The notes beneath the pieces are model-generated. The model was given only the letters and a program-made list of their open reading frames with translations. It searched no databases and was not told the origin of the DNA. The translations under genes were made by a program, and so were the position numbers. 34,846 bases of DNA from a virus: the IMG/VR virus record IMGVR_UViG_3300032284_000952, positions 1 to 34,846 of that record. One strand, 5' to 3'. Every line of letters starts with the position of its first letter. The first letter of the stretch is position 1. Below are positions 14,365 to 21,977 of the stretch, in pieces.

Positions 14365-15552
14365 TTAAAAGTTTCTCATTCCTGCAAAGTTTCTTCTACT
14401 GAACTTTGCTCTATCTACTAGTTTATCGATTTGTCCTTTATGATGGAATACATATCCTTCACCTTCTGCTTTTTCGCCATGGTGAGTATGTTCAAAATCT
14501 TCATGCTGATTCATTGTATCTAACAATACACCTTTTGCTTTTTGTAGATGACCATGCATTTTAAGCAAATTATTATAATGTTTCTTATTTGCTTCAATCG
14601 CATTCAAATGAGTTTTTAATTCTTCTTTCTTGGCGTTTTTACCTTTTTCACTTTTTAATTTTTCAATCATCTTCTCATACTTAGTTTCTAAGTGTTTCTT
14701 GAAGTTTTCGTGATTTGGTGTTTCACCAGTTCTGACTGTATGGTTTATATATGTTTCCAAATGACCACCCACACCTTGATGCATGTCTGTACCTGCGTAC
14801 ATCTCACCATGTTCATCGTGGATTTTCTTTGCGGCTTTCATATGTTTTTCAAACTCTTTTTGTGCTTCGTTTGAAAAATGAACTTTTGATGTATCTTTTC
14901 TTGGGTCAACAGTAAATACATCTGGATGCTCTTTGAAGTTTTCACGGTCAACATTATGGTCAGCCTTCATGCTGGATGAATCCTCACCATTATATTTTAG
15001 ATGAGTTACAACACCAATCTTAGCGGCTTTTGCTTTCTTTGCTAAGTTGCCATGTGCATGATATGTAAGACCTGAAGGATTAGGATGAAATGATGCAACA
15101 CCATTTTTGTGTTCAATATCATCATCTGAGAACATCATATCGCCTTGATAGACACCTTGCTTAGGTGCAGTCTTCTTCAAGTGCTTTAATGCTTGTTTTA
15201 GTTTGTTTGCTAAACCTGGTGCATGACCATGGTTCTTATCTACATCTGCTTCGTTATAGTTGATTTTTGGTTCTTTGTTGAATGCAGATTTTGATGCAAC
15301 AAAGAATTTACCAGTTTTAGGATGATGTCCATATACTAATGCAGGTGAGCCATCATACTTAGTAGTTAATTCTGATGTATTTTTGCCAGACTTAATATGG
15401 TCTGCGATAGCATTTAAAGAAGACATAGCATGTTCGGTTCCTTTGGAACCAGTCTGCAAGGCACGATCCTCAATATGGGTTAAATGCTTAACCTGATGAG
15501 ATTCACCCTCACCTTCTTTTTGCTCTCGTAGATATGTTTTGAATGATTGCAT
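14365..15552 (-). CDS. RNA-ligase-like nucleotidyltransferase (DUF6267-type) with capsid-targeting-like N-terminus
   Basis: A 395-aa protein with signatures of the covalent nucleotidyltransferase/ligase superfamily: motif I K-Y-D-G-S-P (K65, candidate AMP-accepting lysine), a motif-III-like VYQGDMMF (134-141), motif IV EGYVFH (365-370) and a motif V lysine in DKLVDRAKF (377). Between III and IV lies a helical Lys/His-rich insertion (about 225-350). The longer ORF begins with TTG at 15579; I prefer ATG 15552 because it gives MQSFKTYLRE, matching the ten-residue capsid-targeting pattern, although no clear Shine-Dalgarno is seen. It directly precedes the kinase/nucleotidyltransferase gene (TAA then ATG), so the pair are probably partners. 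Ligase activity is an inference from motifs. Confidence 0.78.
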   Translation of the reverse strand: MQSFKTYLREQKEGEGESHQVKHLTHIEDRALQTGSKGTEHAMSSLNAIADHIKSGKNTSELTTKYDGSPALVYGHHPKTGKFFVASKSAFNKEPKINYNEADVDKNHGHAPGLANKLKQALKHLKKTAPKQGVYQGDMMFSDDDIEHKNGVASFHPNPSGLTYHAHGNLAKKAKAAKIGVVTHLKYNGEDSSSMKADHNVDRENFKEHPDVFTVDPRKDTSKVHFSNEAQKEFEKHMKAAKKIHDEHGEMYAGTDMHQGVGGHLETYINHTVRTGETPNHENFKKHLETKYEKMIEKLKSEKGKNAKKEELKTHLNAIEANKKHYNNLLKMHGHLQKAKGVLLDTMNQHEDFEHTHHGEKAEGEGYVFHHKGQIDKLVDRAKFSRRNFAGMRNF

Positions 15553-15600
15553 TTTTTTATTATTTTTATTTGAAAACAACGCTCTGTGGTTGCCATAACA

Positions 15601-16053
15601 CTATTTAGCATTTTTTTTAAGTTGCATTACATATTTGCTACAAACGCCCATGCATTTTTCATCCCAAGTCGATATGTCACTATTCCATTCTGGCTGTACG
15701 CATATACTATTTTCAGTCAAAGGCTTACCTGGATATGTCCAAATAAACCCATTTGATGTTACTGTATAGTCATCATTTTGATGCCAAAAAAACTCAATGA
15801 ATGGTATGATGTGACGAACTCGGTTCAATGCTTCTAAATTCTTACAATGAAGCCATAGATTAGTTCTGCTTAAAAACTCTCTGTCCACACGATATTGTGG
15901 CTCATTGTGTCCTAGGAACCATTTGTCATCTTTAAACCATACATCAACTTCAGCATTAAACCCTTCATTAAGGGCTTCCATAATAGTGTCTGGTCGATTC
16001 TCTCTTGATTCATCAGGACCGTCTATAAGCCCTCTATGTGCAATATATATCAT
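15601..16053 (-). CDS. GDPD / phosphodiesterase-like protein
   Basis: A 150-aa short member of the glycerophosphodiester phosphodiesterase-like TIM-barrel group. The N-terminus IAHRGLIDG carries the H-R-G motif (6-8), ENRPDTIMEAL matches the E-N-x-x-x-x the family uses after it, and FNAEVDVWFKDDKWFLGHN supplies the E-x-D metal pair (E35, D37) and the second His (H49). Full GDPDs are about 250 aa, so this is a reduced barrel. It may remodel glycerol-phosphate-type lipids or surface polymers. Its ATG overlaps the upstream glycosyltransferase stop (ATGA), with GGAG before it. It is the last gene of the carbohydrate island. The substrate is unknown. Confidence 0.75.
   Translation of the reverse strand: MIYIAHRGLIDGPDESRENRPDTIMEALNEGFNAEVDVWFKDDKWFLGHNEPQYRVDREFLSRTNLWLHCKNLEALNRVRHIIPFIEFFWHQNDDYTVTSNGFIWTYPGKPLTENSICVQPEWNSDISTWDEKCMGVCSKYVMQLKKNAK
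15602..15609 (-). promoter_or_regulatory. Possible late promoter box GCTAAATA
   Basis: GCTAAATA on the minus strand retains TAAATA of the T4 late consensus TATAAATA. It lies about 50 bases upstream of the ligase-like gene start at 15552 and overlaps the end of the GDPD-like gene. It would separate expression of the putative head proteins from the carbohydrate island. The match is weak. Confidence 0.25.
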
Positions 16054-16763
16054 TGATATTGCTCCTTAGGAACATACTCTCCTTTCGGTGTATGCATAAT
16101 CGTCTTAGAGATATTGAATTCTTCCCAAGGCAAACCTAGTTTTTTAATCCAGTGCGTTGATACCACATGAGGACAAAGCAGATTTGTTTCTTGGTAAATA
16201 TAAGGAAGATAATTTAATACCTTACAAAAATTGGTAACAAAATATGAATTACCAATCTGCATCATATCACCAGTACCTTGACCTAAATGGTTTCTGTGAC
16301 TTAATGTGTAGAATTTGCTAGGATGAAAATCTGGTAAATCTTCGTTATAAATCATATCTGGTCGCAAACGCAATACCAAGTCATATGTTCTACCTGTTCT
16401 CAGCATAAAGTCTTCCATCATCAACATACCTTGTCCCATTTTGTACATCATCGAAATGATATTTTTTGGTACATGATGGAAATTTGTATAGACTGATGCT
16501 CTATCTTCAAAATTTTCTTTGTGGTCTTCAAAATTCTCAACTCGCATTTCAGTTGCTTTAAATGCATCTGCTACTGCTTGAAAATCAATCTCTGGTGTAC
16601 CTTCAACAAAGCCAGCCTTGCTATGTGGATCCCAATATGCTTGGTCACGCCATGTATGAATGAATACATCTGGCTTGTAACGTTCTAAAATTCTCTCATT
16701 GAAGTTAGGTGCTACTTGGTCCCAACACCTCATGTGTCCTGTTAATACAACTGCAACTCTCAT
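16050..16763 (-). CDS. Glycosyltransferase-like protein
   Basis: A 237-aa protein. The N-terminus MRVAVVLTGHMRCWDQVAPNF and FIHTWRDQ are typical of a phage/virus glycosyltransferase-like family in which LVLRLRPDMIYN (near 131-142) supplies an R-x-D metal-binding element. I recall this as an uncharacterised, GT-A-like family; no sugar is assignable. There is no signal peptide or membrane helix, so it acts in the cytoplasm. AGAGG precedes ATG 16763. It overlaps the downstream GDPD-like gene by four bases (ATGA) and lies two bases after the FkbM methyltransferase gene, in a coupled operon. Probably it helps decorate phage or host surface glycans. Confidence 0.78.
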   Translation of the reverse strand: MRVAVVLTGHMRCWDQVAPNFNERILERYKPDVFIHTWRDQAYWDPHSKAGFVEGTPEIDFQAVADAFKATEMRVENFEDHKENFEDRASVYTNFHHVPKNIISMMYKMGQGMLMMEDFMLRTGRTYDLVLRLRPDMIYNEDLPDFHPSKFYTLSHRNHLGQGTGDMMQIGNSYFVTNFCKVLNYLPYIYQETNLLCPHVVSTHWIKKLGLPWEEFNISKTIMHTPKGEYVPKEQYQ

Positions 16764-16765
16764 AA

Positions 16766-17359
16766 TTAAATCCTCTTAAAATGTATGTCTGCTTCTTTAC
16801 CAACAGCATCGGGAACTAGTGTACATGAAAATCCTTTGCTTTCTAACCAAGGCGTAATTACACCAACATGATTATCTGTATTCTTATATAAATCTACTGT
16901 ATATGCACCTTCACACTTACCTTCTTTGATATCTGCAATTCTATCACCTAATGATTTCAATACATTGAAGTCGTTTCCTTGTGCATCAATCCAAAGATAA
17001 TCAACTTGACCTATGTTGTAGTCATTCATAAAAGTATCCAATCTAGTTGTTGGTACTTTATATGATGTTGCAACATTAAAATGACCTTCTCTACCTTCCC
17101 ATTGTTGATAGATATCATCACTAAAGTTATATAGAGATGAGCACCCTACATCTGTTGCGACATTAAACATTTTAAATGTTATCTCAATATCGATTGCCAT
17201 AGGCATCAAATGAAACCTATCAATACCTCTAAACTTATTATACAAGTGATTTACCAACTCAGGTACAGGTTCAAATGCATAAACAATTGTATTTGGATCA
17301 CTTAAAAAGTTTTCTGTATCTGTGCCTGTGTTTGCACCAACTTCAATTACTGTTGTCAC
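16766..17359 (-). CDS. FkbM-family methyltransferase
   Basis: A 197-aa SAM-dependent methyltransferase of the FkbM type, which O-methylates sugars or polyketides. VIEVGANTGTD (about 4-14) is the glycine-rich SAM loop, VYAFEPVPELV is motif II with the acidic Glu, and WIDAQGNDFNVLKSL fits the FkbM IDVQG-E-x-x-VLKG block. An in-frame GTG at 17410 would lengthen the protein by 17 aa, but I chose GTG 17359 because it overlaps the upstream TGA as GTGA and has GGAG eight bases before it. The protein then begins directly before the SAM loop, slightly short for the family. Confidence 0.85.
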   Translation of the reverse strand: MTTVIEVGANTGTDTENFLSDPNTIVYAFEPVPELVNHLYNKFRGIDRFHLMPMAIDIEITFKMFNVATDVGCSSLYNFSDDIYQQWEGREGHFNVATSYKVPTTRLDTFMNDYNIGQVDYLWIDAQGNDFNVLKSLGDRIADIKEGKCEGAYTVDLYKNTDNHVGVITPWLESKGFSCTLVPDAVGKEADIHFKRI

Positions 17360-18723
17360 TTGTGATGCTCCAAAAAGTAGTTCAAATCTTCGGGTGTTCC
17401 AATACCCCACATCTTTTCAATATTCTTTGTACGAATTTTCTTGCCGTCTGCAATTGCTTCATTGAACACAGGACAAACATAGAATTCATTGTTAACACGA
17501 ATATTCTTGTTAATCATTTGTTCAGCATACTTTACATAATCTGAACCATGTTTCCAATAGTATATACCAACAGTAGCAACATTAGAGATTGGATTCTTTT
17601 CTGCAACTTCCGATACAAATCCATCTGAATTAAGTTTTGCGAAAGACCATTTTGGATGAGTTGATTCAAATGTGACAATCCCACCATCAATAGTGTCAGC
17701 AGTAAAAGCATATAAACATTCATTAGAGTTCCATTCTACAAATTGGTCAGAATTAGCCATCAACAATGGTTCATCATTATTAATGAGTTCTTTTGCAAGT
17801 AGTGTAGTACATGCGGCACCTTCTGTCAATCCATCTACTTGAATGATATCGCATCCTGGTGCGATTAAGTTCAATAGTTGTTTTAGATTATACTTCTCAT
17901 AGTGTTCTTTCTGAACAATATAAATGAAATGTGCATCTACGTTTAAGTTTTCAGTCACAACTTGAATCATTGGTTTACCATCAACTTCAATCAATGGCTT
18001 AGGAAATGTATAGCCTGCTTGTGCAAATCTGCTACCAGCACCAGCCATTGGAATTAAAACGTTCATCTTTTTATTTCTCCATGGTATATTTTTCTTTAAT
18101 GCGCCATCTGCAAATTCATTACAGTAGTCTATGAATGATGGGTTTAGGTCGTATGCATCTTTAACTGGATACAAATTAGCACCAGAGTTAGTTGCACCTT
18201 CTCTACCAATATGACTGTCTTCTACAATGATGGTATCTTTAGGTAATGCATTCAATGCAACCATACATTTCCAGTACATCTCAGGAAATGGTTTTGCTTG
18301 AAACACATCTTCATTACTAACATAGTAATCTACCATACCAAGAATGCTCATTGATTCAAGTGAGATACGAACTGTTTCACGAATGCTATTTGATGCTACT
18401 GCAATTTTCCATCCTTTTGCTTTCAACTGCTTGATGATGTTAAATGCATGTTGATTCTTTGGTGCATTAGGAATCAACTTAAATGTTGCATCTTGTTTTG
18501 CTCTCCAAATTGCATTGTAGTGTTCTCTAGCCAGACCTTTATCTGTACTGAGCATTTCGAGTTTCTTTGTTGTGTTTAGACCATCATATTTCGATAGGTG
18601 TTCTTCACGAGAAATTACATATTGCTCATTAATTTTGCGTAGTGCATCATTCAATGCATCATAATGTAATTCTCTCGAATCAATCAATACACCATCAAGG
18701 TCAAAAATAACTAACTTGTTCAT
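17356..18723 (-). CDS. Fusion of HAD phosphatase and sugar nucleotidyltransferase
   Basis: A 455-aa bifunctional protein. Residues 1-215 are a HAD phosphatase of beta-phosphoglucomutase type: DLDGVLIDS (D8, D10), VASNS (109-113), K144 in QAKPFPEMY, and VEDSHIG (168-174). Residues 220-455 are a nucleotidyltransferase: NVLIPMAGAGSRF (221-233), then FPKPLIEV with the catalytic-type Lys, and a Rossmann-like middle. It ends EKMWGIGTPEDLNYFL, typical of the family. The pair would remove a phosphate from a sugar precursor and make the NDP-sugar for the glycosyltransferases encoded beside it. ATG 18723 overlaps the upstream stop (ATGA). An internal ATG at residue 220 (18066) has GGAG ten bases upstream, so the second domain may also be made alone. 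Confidence 0.87.
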   Translation of the reverse strand: MNKLVIFDLDGVLIDSRELHYDALNDALRKINEQYVISREEHLSKYDGLNTTKKLEMLSTDKGLAREHYNAIWRAKQDATFKLIPNAPKNQHAFNIIKQLKAKGWKIAVASNSIRETVRISLESMSILGMVDYYVSNEDVFQAKPFPEMYWKCMVALNALPKDTIIVEDSHIGREGATNSGANLYPVKDAYDLNPSFIDYCNEFADGALKKNIPWRNKKMNVLIPMAGAGSRFAQAGYTFPKPLIEVDGKPMIQVVTENLNVDAHFIYIVQKEHYEKYNLKQLLNLIAPGCDIIQVDGLTEGAACTTLLAKELINNDEPLLMANSDQFVEWNSNECLYAFTADTIDGGIVTFESTHPKWSFAKLNSDGFVSEVAEKNPISNVATVGIYYWKHGSDYVKYAEQMINKNIRVNNEFYVCPVFNEAIADGKKIRTKNIEKMWGIGTPEDLNYFLEHHK

Positions 18724-19586
18724 GTGATTTTAATAGTAACTATATCGTCTGAAATGACTTGTGTTGTTTTAGGAACTGTATCGTTAAAATTATTAAACAA
18801 TACAAACGGGTCGTATCCTTTTTGATGGTCAGGAATTGTGTGCAATTCAAATGCATTAATATTGTTTATGTATGATAGTAACCACAAGCCTTGGTCATCA
18901 TCAACAAGATTCATCTTTTGTAGAGCATTGAAACTTTCCCACATCATACGTTCCATATCTGCCCATTTATTTTTGTGTGCTACTACTTTTGCACCAAGAA
19001 TGTATACATCATTTTCAAGTACAACATCTTCAATTGGTTTACCATCGTATGGTTTGTAGTTGAACATATGAATTTTTTCTTCATCAAATTCATATTCCCA
19101 CTTTGCACTCTTTGGTATCTTTGTTGCATCTCTGCAATACCCAAAGTCAATCCAAGCAACCATATCATTTGTTGCTAGACCTTGTTTAATTGCTGTGTTA
19201 ACAAAATATGCTTTCAAGTCAGTCACAAGAACATAATCAGGATTCCAGTATTCAGGATTCTTAACTTGTTGTGGATGAACTCTGCTTTGAAAGTCAGGAT
19301 CCTTTTGTATTTTTTCAATCTTCATACGAATATCTTGCATTCGTACTTTGGGATCAAAAATAATCCATTTAGTTTTGTTTTGTTTTGTTAGCCGATGTTG
19401 TTTCAAACGCTCAATCATGTCTTCTGTAGTGACTATGATTAATTCATTATCTAATTTGGCTAGATGTGAGAATCGTTCGATGTAGATGTCTACTGAACGT
19501 TCTAGGTAATGAGGCAATCCTTTGTCTGGTGTCCAACCACCTCGACCTATATCAAAGAATGCTGTAACAATTGTAATATCTTTCAA
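18720..19586 (-). CDS. HtrL/YibB-like glycosyltransferase
   Basis: A 288-aa protein opening with ITIVTAFFDIGRGGW, the N-terminal block of the HtrL_YibB family (PF09612 from memory), proteins found in LPS and capsule loci. DYVLVTDLKAYFV (about 118-130) and VAWIDFGYCRD are consistent with a GT-A-like core with D-x-D-type acidic residues. No membrane segment is visible. The start is TTG 19586 with a good GAGGTG six bases before it, and it is the first gene of the coupled block that ends in the GDPD-like gene. A late-promoter-like CATAAATA lies 44 bases upstream. Its C-terminal tail SDDIVTIKIT resembles that of the neighbouring gene. Confidence 0.8.
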   Translation of the reverse strand: MKDITIVTAFFDIGRGGWTPDKGLPHYLERSVDIYIERFSHLAKLDNELIIVTTEDMIERLKQHRLTKQNKTKWIIFDPKVRMQDIRMKIEKIQKDPDFQSRVHPQQVKNPEYWNPDYVLVTDLKAYFVNTAIKQGLATNDMVAWIDFGYCRDATKIPKSAKWEYEFDEEKIHMFNYKPYDGKPIEDVVLENDVYILGAKVVAHKNKWADMERMMWESFNALQKMNLVDDDQGLWLLSYINNINAFELHTIPDHQKGYDPFVLFNNFNDTVPKTTQVISDDIVTIKIT

Positions 19587-19629
19587 ATCACACCTCGCAT
19601 ATTTAGTTTTTTACTTACTGTTGATTATG

Positions 19630-19637
19630 TATTTATG
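19630..19637 (-). promoter_or_regulatory. Putative late promoter box CATAAATA
   Basis: CATAAATA on the minus strand differs from T4 late TATAAATA at the first base only. It lies in the 57-base gap before the TTG start at 19586, the largest gap inside the carbohydrate island, so it probably drives the downstream block from HtrL-like to GDPD-like. Confidence 0.4.
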
Positions 19638-19643
19638 TCACTA

Positions 19644-20528
19644 TCAAATCTTGATAGTAATCATGTCATCGTTGTTGGTAATTTCATATTTTTCATTGAA
19701 GAAAGCCAACATTTCGGGTACTCTGTCGTATTGATGTACGATAGCAAACGGTTCTTTATTCTTTCCATCTTTAACTAAACCATCTTCAAAGATTGGTCGT
19801 TCTTCCAATAAATATGGACCAAATTCTTGAAGTTGGTCAGGCTTATTTGTCACATGCAAATTACATGCCCATGCATCACGCAAACGTACAATATCAGTAC
19901 AACTCTTGTATGGTTCCCAATTCATTAAAATGTTGTATGCGGCTTGGTCTGCAACCCAATCTGGTCGATTCATAGACAACTGAAAAATCATACCACACAA
20001 ATCTTTTACTGCTTCTGCTTTACCTGCAATAGTACCAACATTCAATACTTCTTTATCTTCTACATCAACTGCAAAATGTGGTCCGAATGTTTTAAAAATA
20101 TTATCTTTATTCCATGCTTCATCTTTAATCTTAATTCCTTCAGATACGGCAAGCAAACTTACAGGATTGATTCTTGCTGAATTCTCATTCATAACCTGTT
20201 CAATAAATGGAATTGGATCACGTTGGAAAATAACATCACGAACATCAGTCGTAATTACATAACGATAGTCATCTAACCGGTCTTTTAGAAAACTGTAGAT
20301 ATGAACAAATCGTTCCATATGAACCTGTACTCTACTATCAGATGAATCTACACTCAATACACCAAAACCAGAATCAGTTAATTTTTGATTAGTCTGAACG
20401 GTTGAGTTGATTGATATAACAACCTTATCACCTTTAAATCCACATGTGTTGATTGAATCAACCCAAGGTTTGACTTTGTTAAAGTCGTAGTTCTTAAATG
20501 CACCGATAATTAAATCTTTTTTTGCCAT
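19644..20528 (-). CDS. Glycosyltransferase-like protein (GT-A type)
   Basis: A 294-aa protein with a GT-A-like layout: N-terminal Rossmann start (DLIIGAFKNYDFNKV), then YRYVITTDVRDVIFQRDP near residues 88-105, where D-x-R-D is the likely metal/nucleotide-sugar site, and later NVGTIAGKAEAVKDL and WVADQAAYN. I recall similar sequences annotated as glycosyltransferases in marine phages. Sugar and acceptor are unknown. GGAG lies seven to eight bases before ATG 20528, which overlaps the end of the upstream GT2 gene by 19 bases. The C-terminus NNDDMITIKI closely resembles the end of the HtrL-like protein although the bodies differ. Confidence 0.78.
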   Translation of the reverse strand: MAKKDLIIGAFKNYDFNKVKPWVDSINTCGFKGDKVVISINSTVQTNQKLTDSGFGVLSVDSSDSRVQVHMERFVHIYSFLKDRLDDYRYVITTDVRDVIFQRDPIPFIEQVMNENSARINPVSLLAVSEGIKIKDEAWNKDNIFKTFGPHFAVDVEDKEVLNVGTIAGKAEAVKDLCGMIFQLSMNRPDWVADQAAYNILMNWEPYKSCTDIVRLRDAWACNLHVTNKPDQLQEFGPYLLEERPIFEDGLVKDGKNKEPFAIVHQYDRVPEMLAFFNEKYEITNNDDMITIKI

Positions 20529-21232
20529 GGCAATTCTCCATTATATTTGTTCAACATTTGTTCATTACCGTGTAGGAAGAATTCTTTCTGTACGGACAGT
20601 TGCGTATTTCCTGTACGATAGTTCAGAGTATACTCTTTATTAGTGTTGCATGTCAACTTGTTTTCTCTCAATACATGTGTTAATATGCGGTCGACTTCAG
20701 GTACACCAGGTTCTCTTGCTTTACGATACCACAATGGACTTAATTGTAATGCAATATTCTTAGGCAAGAAATAACAACCCACATCAACAAAATAATCACC
20801 AATGCATGATTCCCATTTACCTAATGATTCACAGTCATCATTACAAACATAATTACCATCTTTGTCTACAATTTTGCGTAGAGAAAATGCCCATGCATTA
20901 TTTTGTTTAATTACTTCCATCAATGATTCAATATGATTAGGTTCAAACCAATTGTCTTCATCTAAGAAACAAACATAGTCACCTTTTGCAAGATAGATTG
21001 ATGCACCATAGATTCGATGACCATTGTATCTATCTGTACCTGTTGCGTAGGGTAATTTGATAATATCTGTTCCAGGATAATCTTGTAGGATGATTCCAGC
21101 AGTAGCATGTGGACCATCAACGACAACTAAGTGTTGCACATTATCGTATGTTTGTGATTTAACAGATTCAATTGCTTGCCGTAGATAGGGCGCACCTGTC
21201 GTAGGTGTGATAACTGTCACCAATGGATTCAT
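20510..21232 (-). CDS. Glycosyltransferase family 2
   Basis: A 240-aa GT2 enzyme that transfers a sugar from a nucleotide sugar in the cytoplasm. PLVTVITPTTGAPYLRQAIES is the family N-terminus (nucleotide-binding strand and helix), VQHLVVVDGPH gives the first Asp, and KGDYVCFLDEDNWFEPNHIE carries the D-x-D-type metal site. RTGNTQL and the aromatic C-terminal part could hold the acceptor. The protein has no membrane helix. GAGG is seven bases before ATG 21232. It is the first gene of the island, two bases downstream of the conserved 93-aa gene. Confidence 0.9.
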   Translation of the reverse strand: MNPLVTVITPTTGAPYLRQAIESVKSQTYDNVQHLVVVDGPHATAGIILQDYPGTDIIKLPYATGTDRYNGHRIYGASIYLAKGDYVCFLDEDNWFEPNHIESLMEVIKQNNAWAFSLRKIVDKDGNYVCNDDCESLGKWESCIGDYFVDVGCYFLPKNIALQLSPLWYRKAREPGVPEVDRILTHVLRENKLTCNTNKEYTLNYRTGNTQLSVQKEFFLHGNEQMLNKYNGELPWQKKI

Positions 21233-21234
21233 AA

Positions 21235-21516
21235 TTAACCTCTTGTCAGTAATAAGATTTTTTTGATTTGTTGTTCAATGATTGGTTTACGATTAGGCCA
21301 GTAGATATACTCTTTATCTGCGCTATCGTATAATTTTTGTAGGAATGGAAGAATACTGCGTTCAACTTCAACTAATCTATTCTTTACTTCTTCTGCTGTT
21401 TGCACAGAACCCTCAATCTTTGAATTGTATTCTTCTTCACTTACGCCAGAGAATCCAAAATCATGATTGTTTTTAGAATAGTGTTTAAGCACTTCATCAA
21501 AATCATAATTAGGCAT
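21235..21516 (-). CDS. Conserved small protein, unknown function
   Basis: A 93-aa helical protein: DFGFSGVSEEEYNSKI, then AEEVKNRLVEVERSILPFL, and the C-terminal block KEYIYWPNRKPIIEQQIKKI. The last block (IYWPNR-K) is one I associate from memory with small hypothetical genes of T4-like cyanophages, so it is probably a core T4-like gene and not part of the carbohydrate island. AGGA lies eight bases upstream of ATG 21516, which overlaps the upstream gene by eight bases. No activity can be inferred. Confidence 0.78.
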   Translation of the reverse strand: MPNYDFDEVLKHYSKNNHDFGFSGVSEEEYNSKIEGSVQTAEEVKNRLVEVERSILPFLQKLYDSADKEYIYWPNRKPIIEQQIKKILLLTRG

Positions 21517-21976
21517 TTATTGCATCCTTTATATCCAATAATTTGTTATGTAATGTATATAGTTGTACTAGAGAACTATAATTTGATGTTATGTAATCTA
21601 GCAACCACTTCTTTTCTTTTTCTTTATTCAATTTTGTATGTGGTTCTTTTGCATGAATAATTTCTCTATTTGCTTCATTCTCGAAATATGTATGAAGACC
21701 TCTAACATGCATTGTTGGATCTATTCTTTGATTTTTTGGAGAAAAGCCATCATATTTTTTTATCAAATCACCAATTTTGCCTGACATAGCCAATCTATTT
21801 AAAAAACCTGAAGGCATAGTTTTGTAAATTGATTCTGCTTGAACATTCAAAGATTTCACAATAGCAATATTTTGTTTTGCTTGATTTTTATTAACATACT
21901 CAGACACCTTTTCAATTGCATGTTCAATGCCTTTAGTGCCTTGATGGATGGATGTTTGTATATCGTCTAGTGTCAT
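21509..21976 (-). CDS. Truncated paralogue of the ligase-like (DUF6267-type) protein
   Basis: A 155-aa helical protein. By eye it matches two separated parts of the 395-aa ligase-like protein encoded at 14365-15552: HQGTKGIEHAIEKVSEYVN against QTGSKGTEHAMSSLNAIAD, and, near the C-terminus, RGLHTYFENEANREI and YTLHNKLLDIKDAIN against GHLETYINHTVRTGE and MHGHLQKAKGVLLDT. The nucleotidyltransferase core (motifs III to V) is missing; a KYDG (74-77) occurs in a context that does not match motif I. It may be a helical partner or regulator rather than an enzyme. No clear ribosome site; translation is probably coupled to the gene ending two bases upstream. Confidence 0.65.
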   Translation of the reverse strand: MTLDDIQTSIHQGTKGIEHAIEKVSEYVNKNQAKQNIAIVKSLNVQAESIYKTMPSGFLNRLAMSGKIGDLIKKYDGFSPKNQRIDPTMHVRGLHTYFENEANREIIHAKEPHTKLNKEKEKKWLLDYITSNYSSLVQLYTLHNKLLDIKDAINA

Positions 21977-21977
21977 A

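Noticed and set aside
15602-21976. Insertion sequence or integron around the carbohydrate island
   Set aside because: No transposase, integrase, terminal inverted repeats or target duplications were found at its edges.
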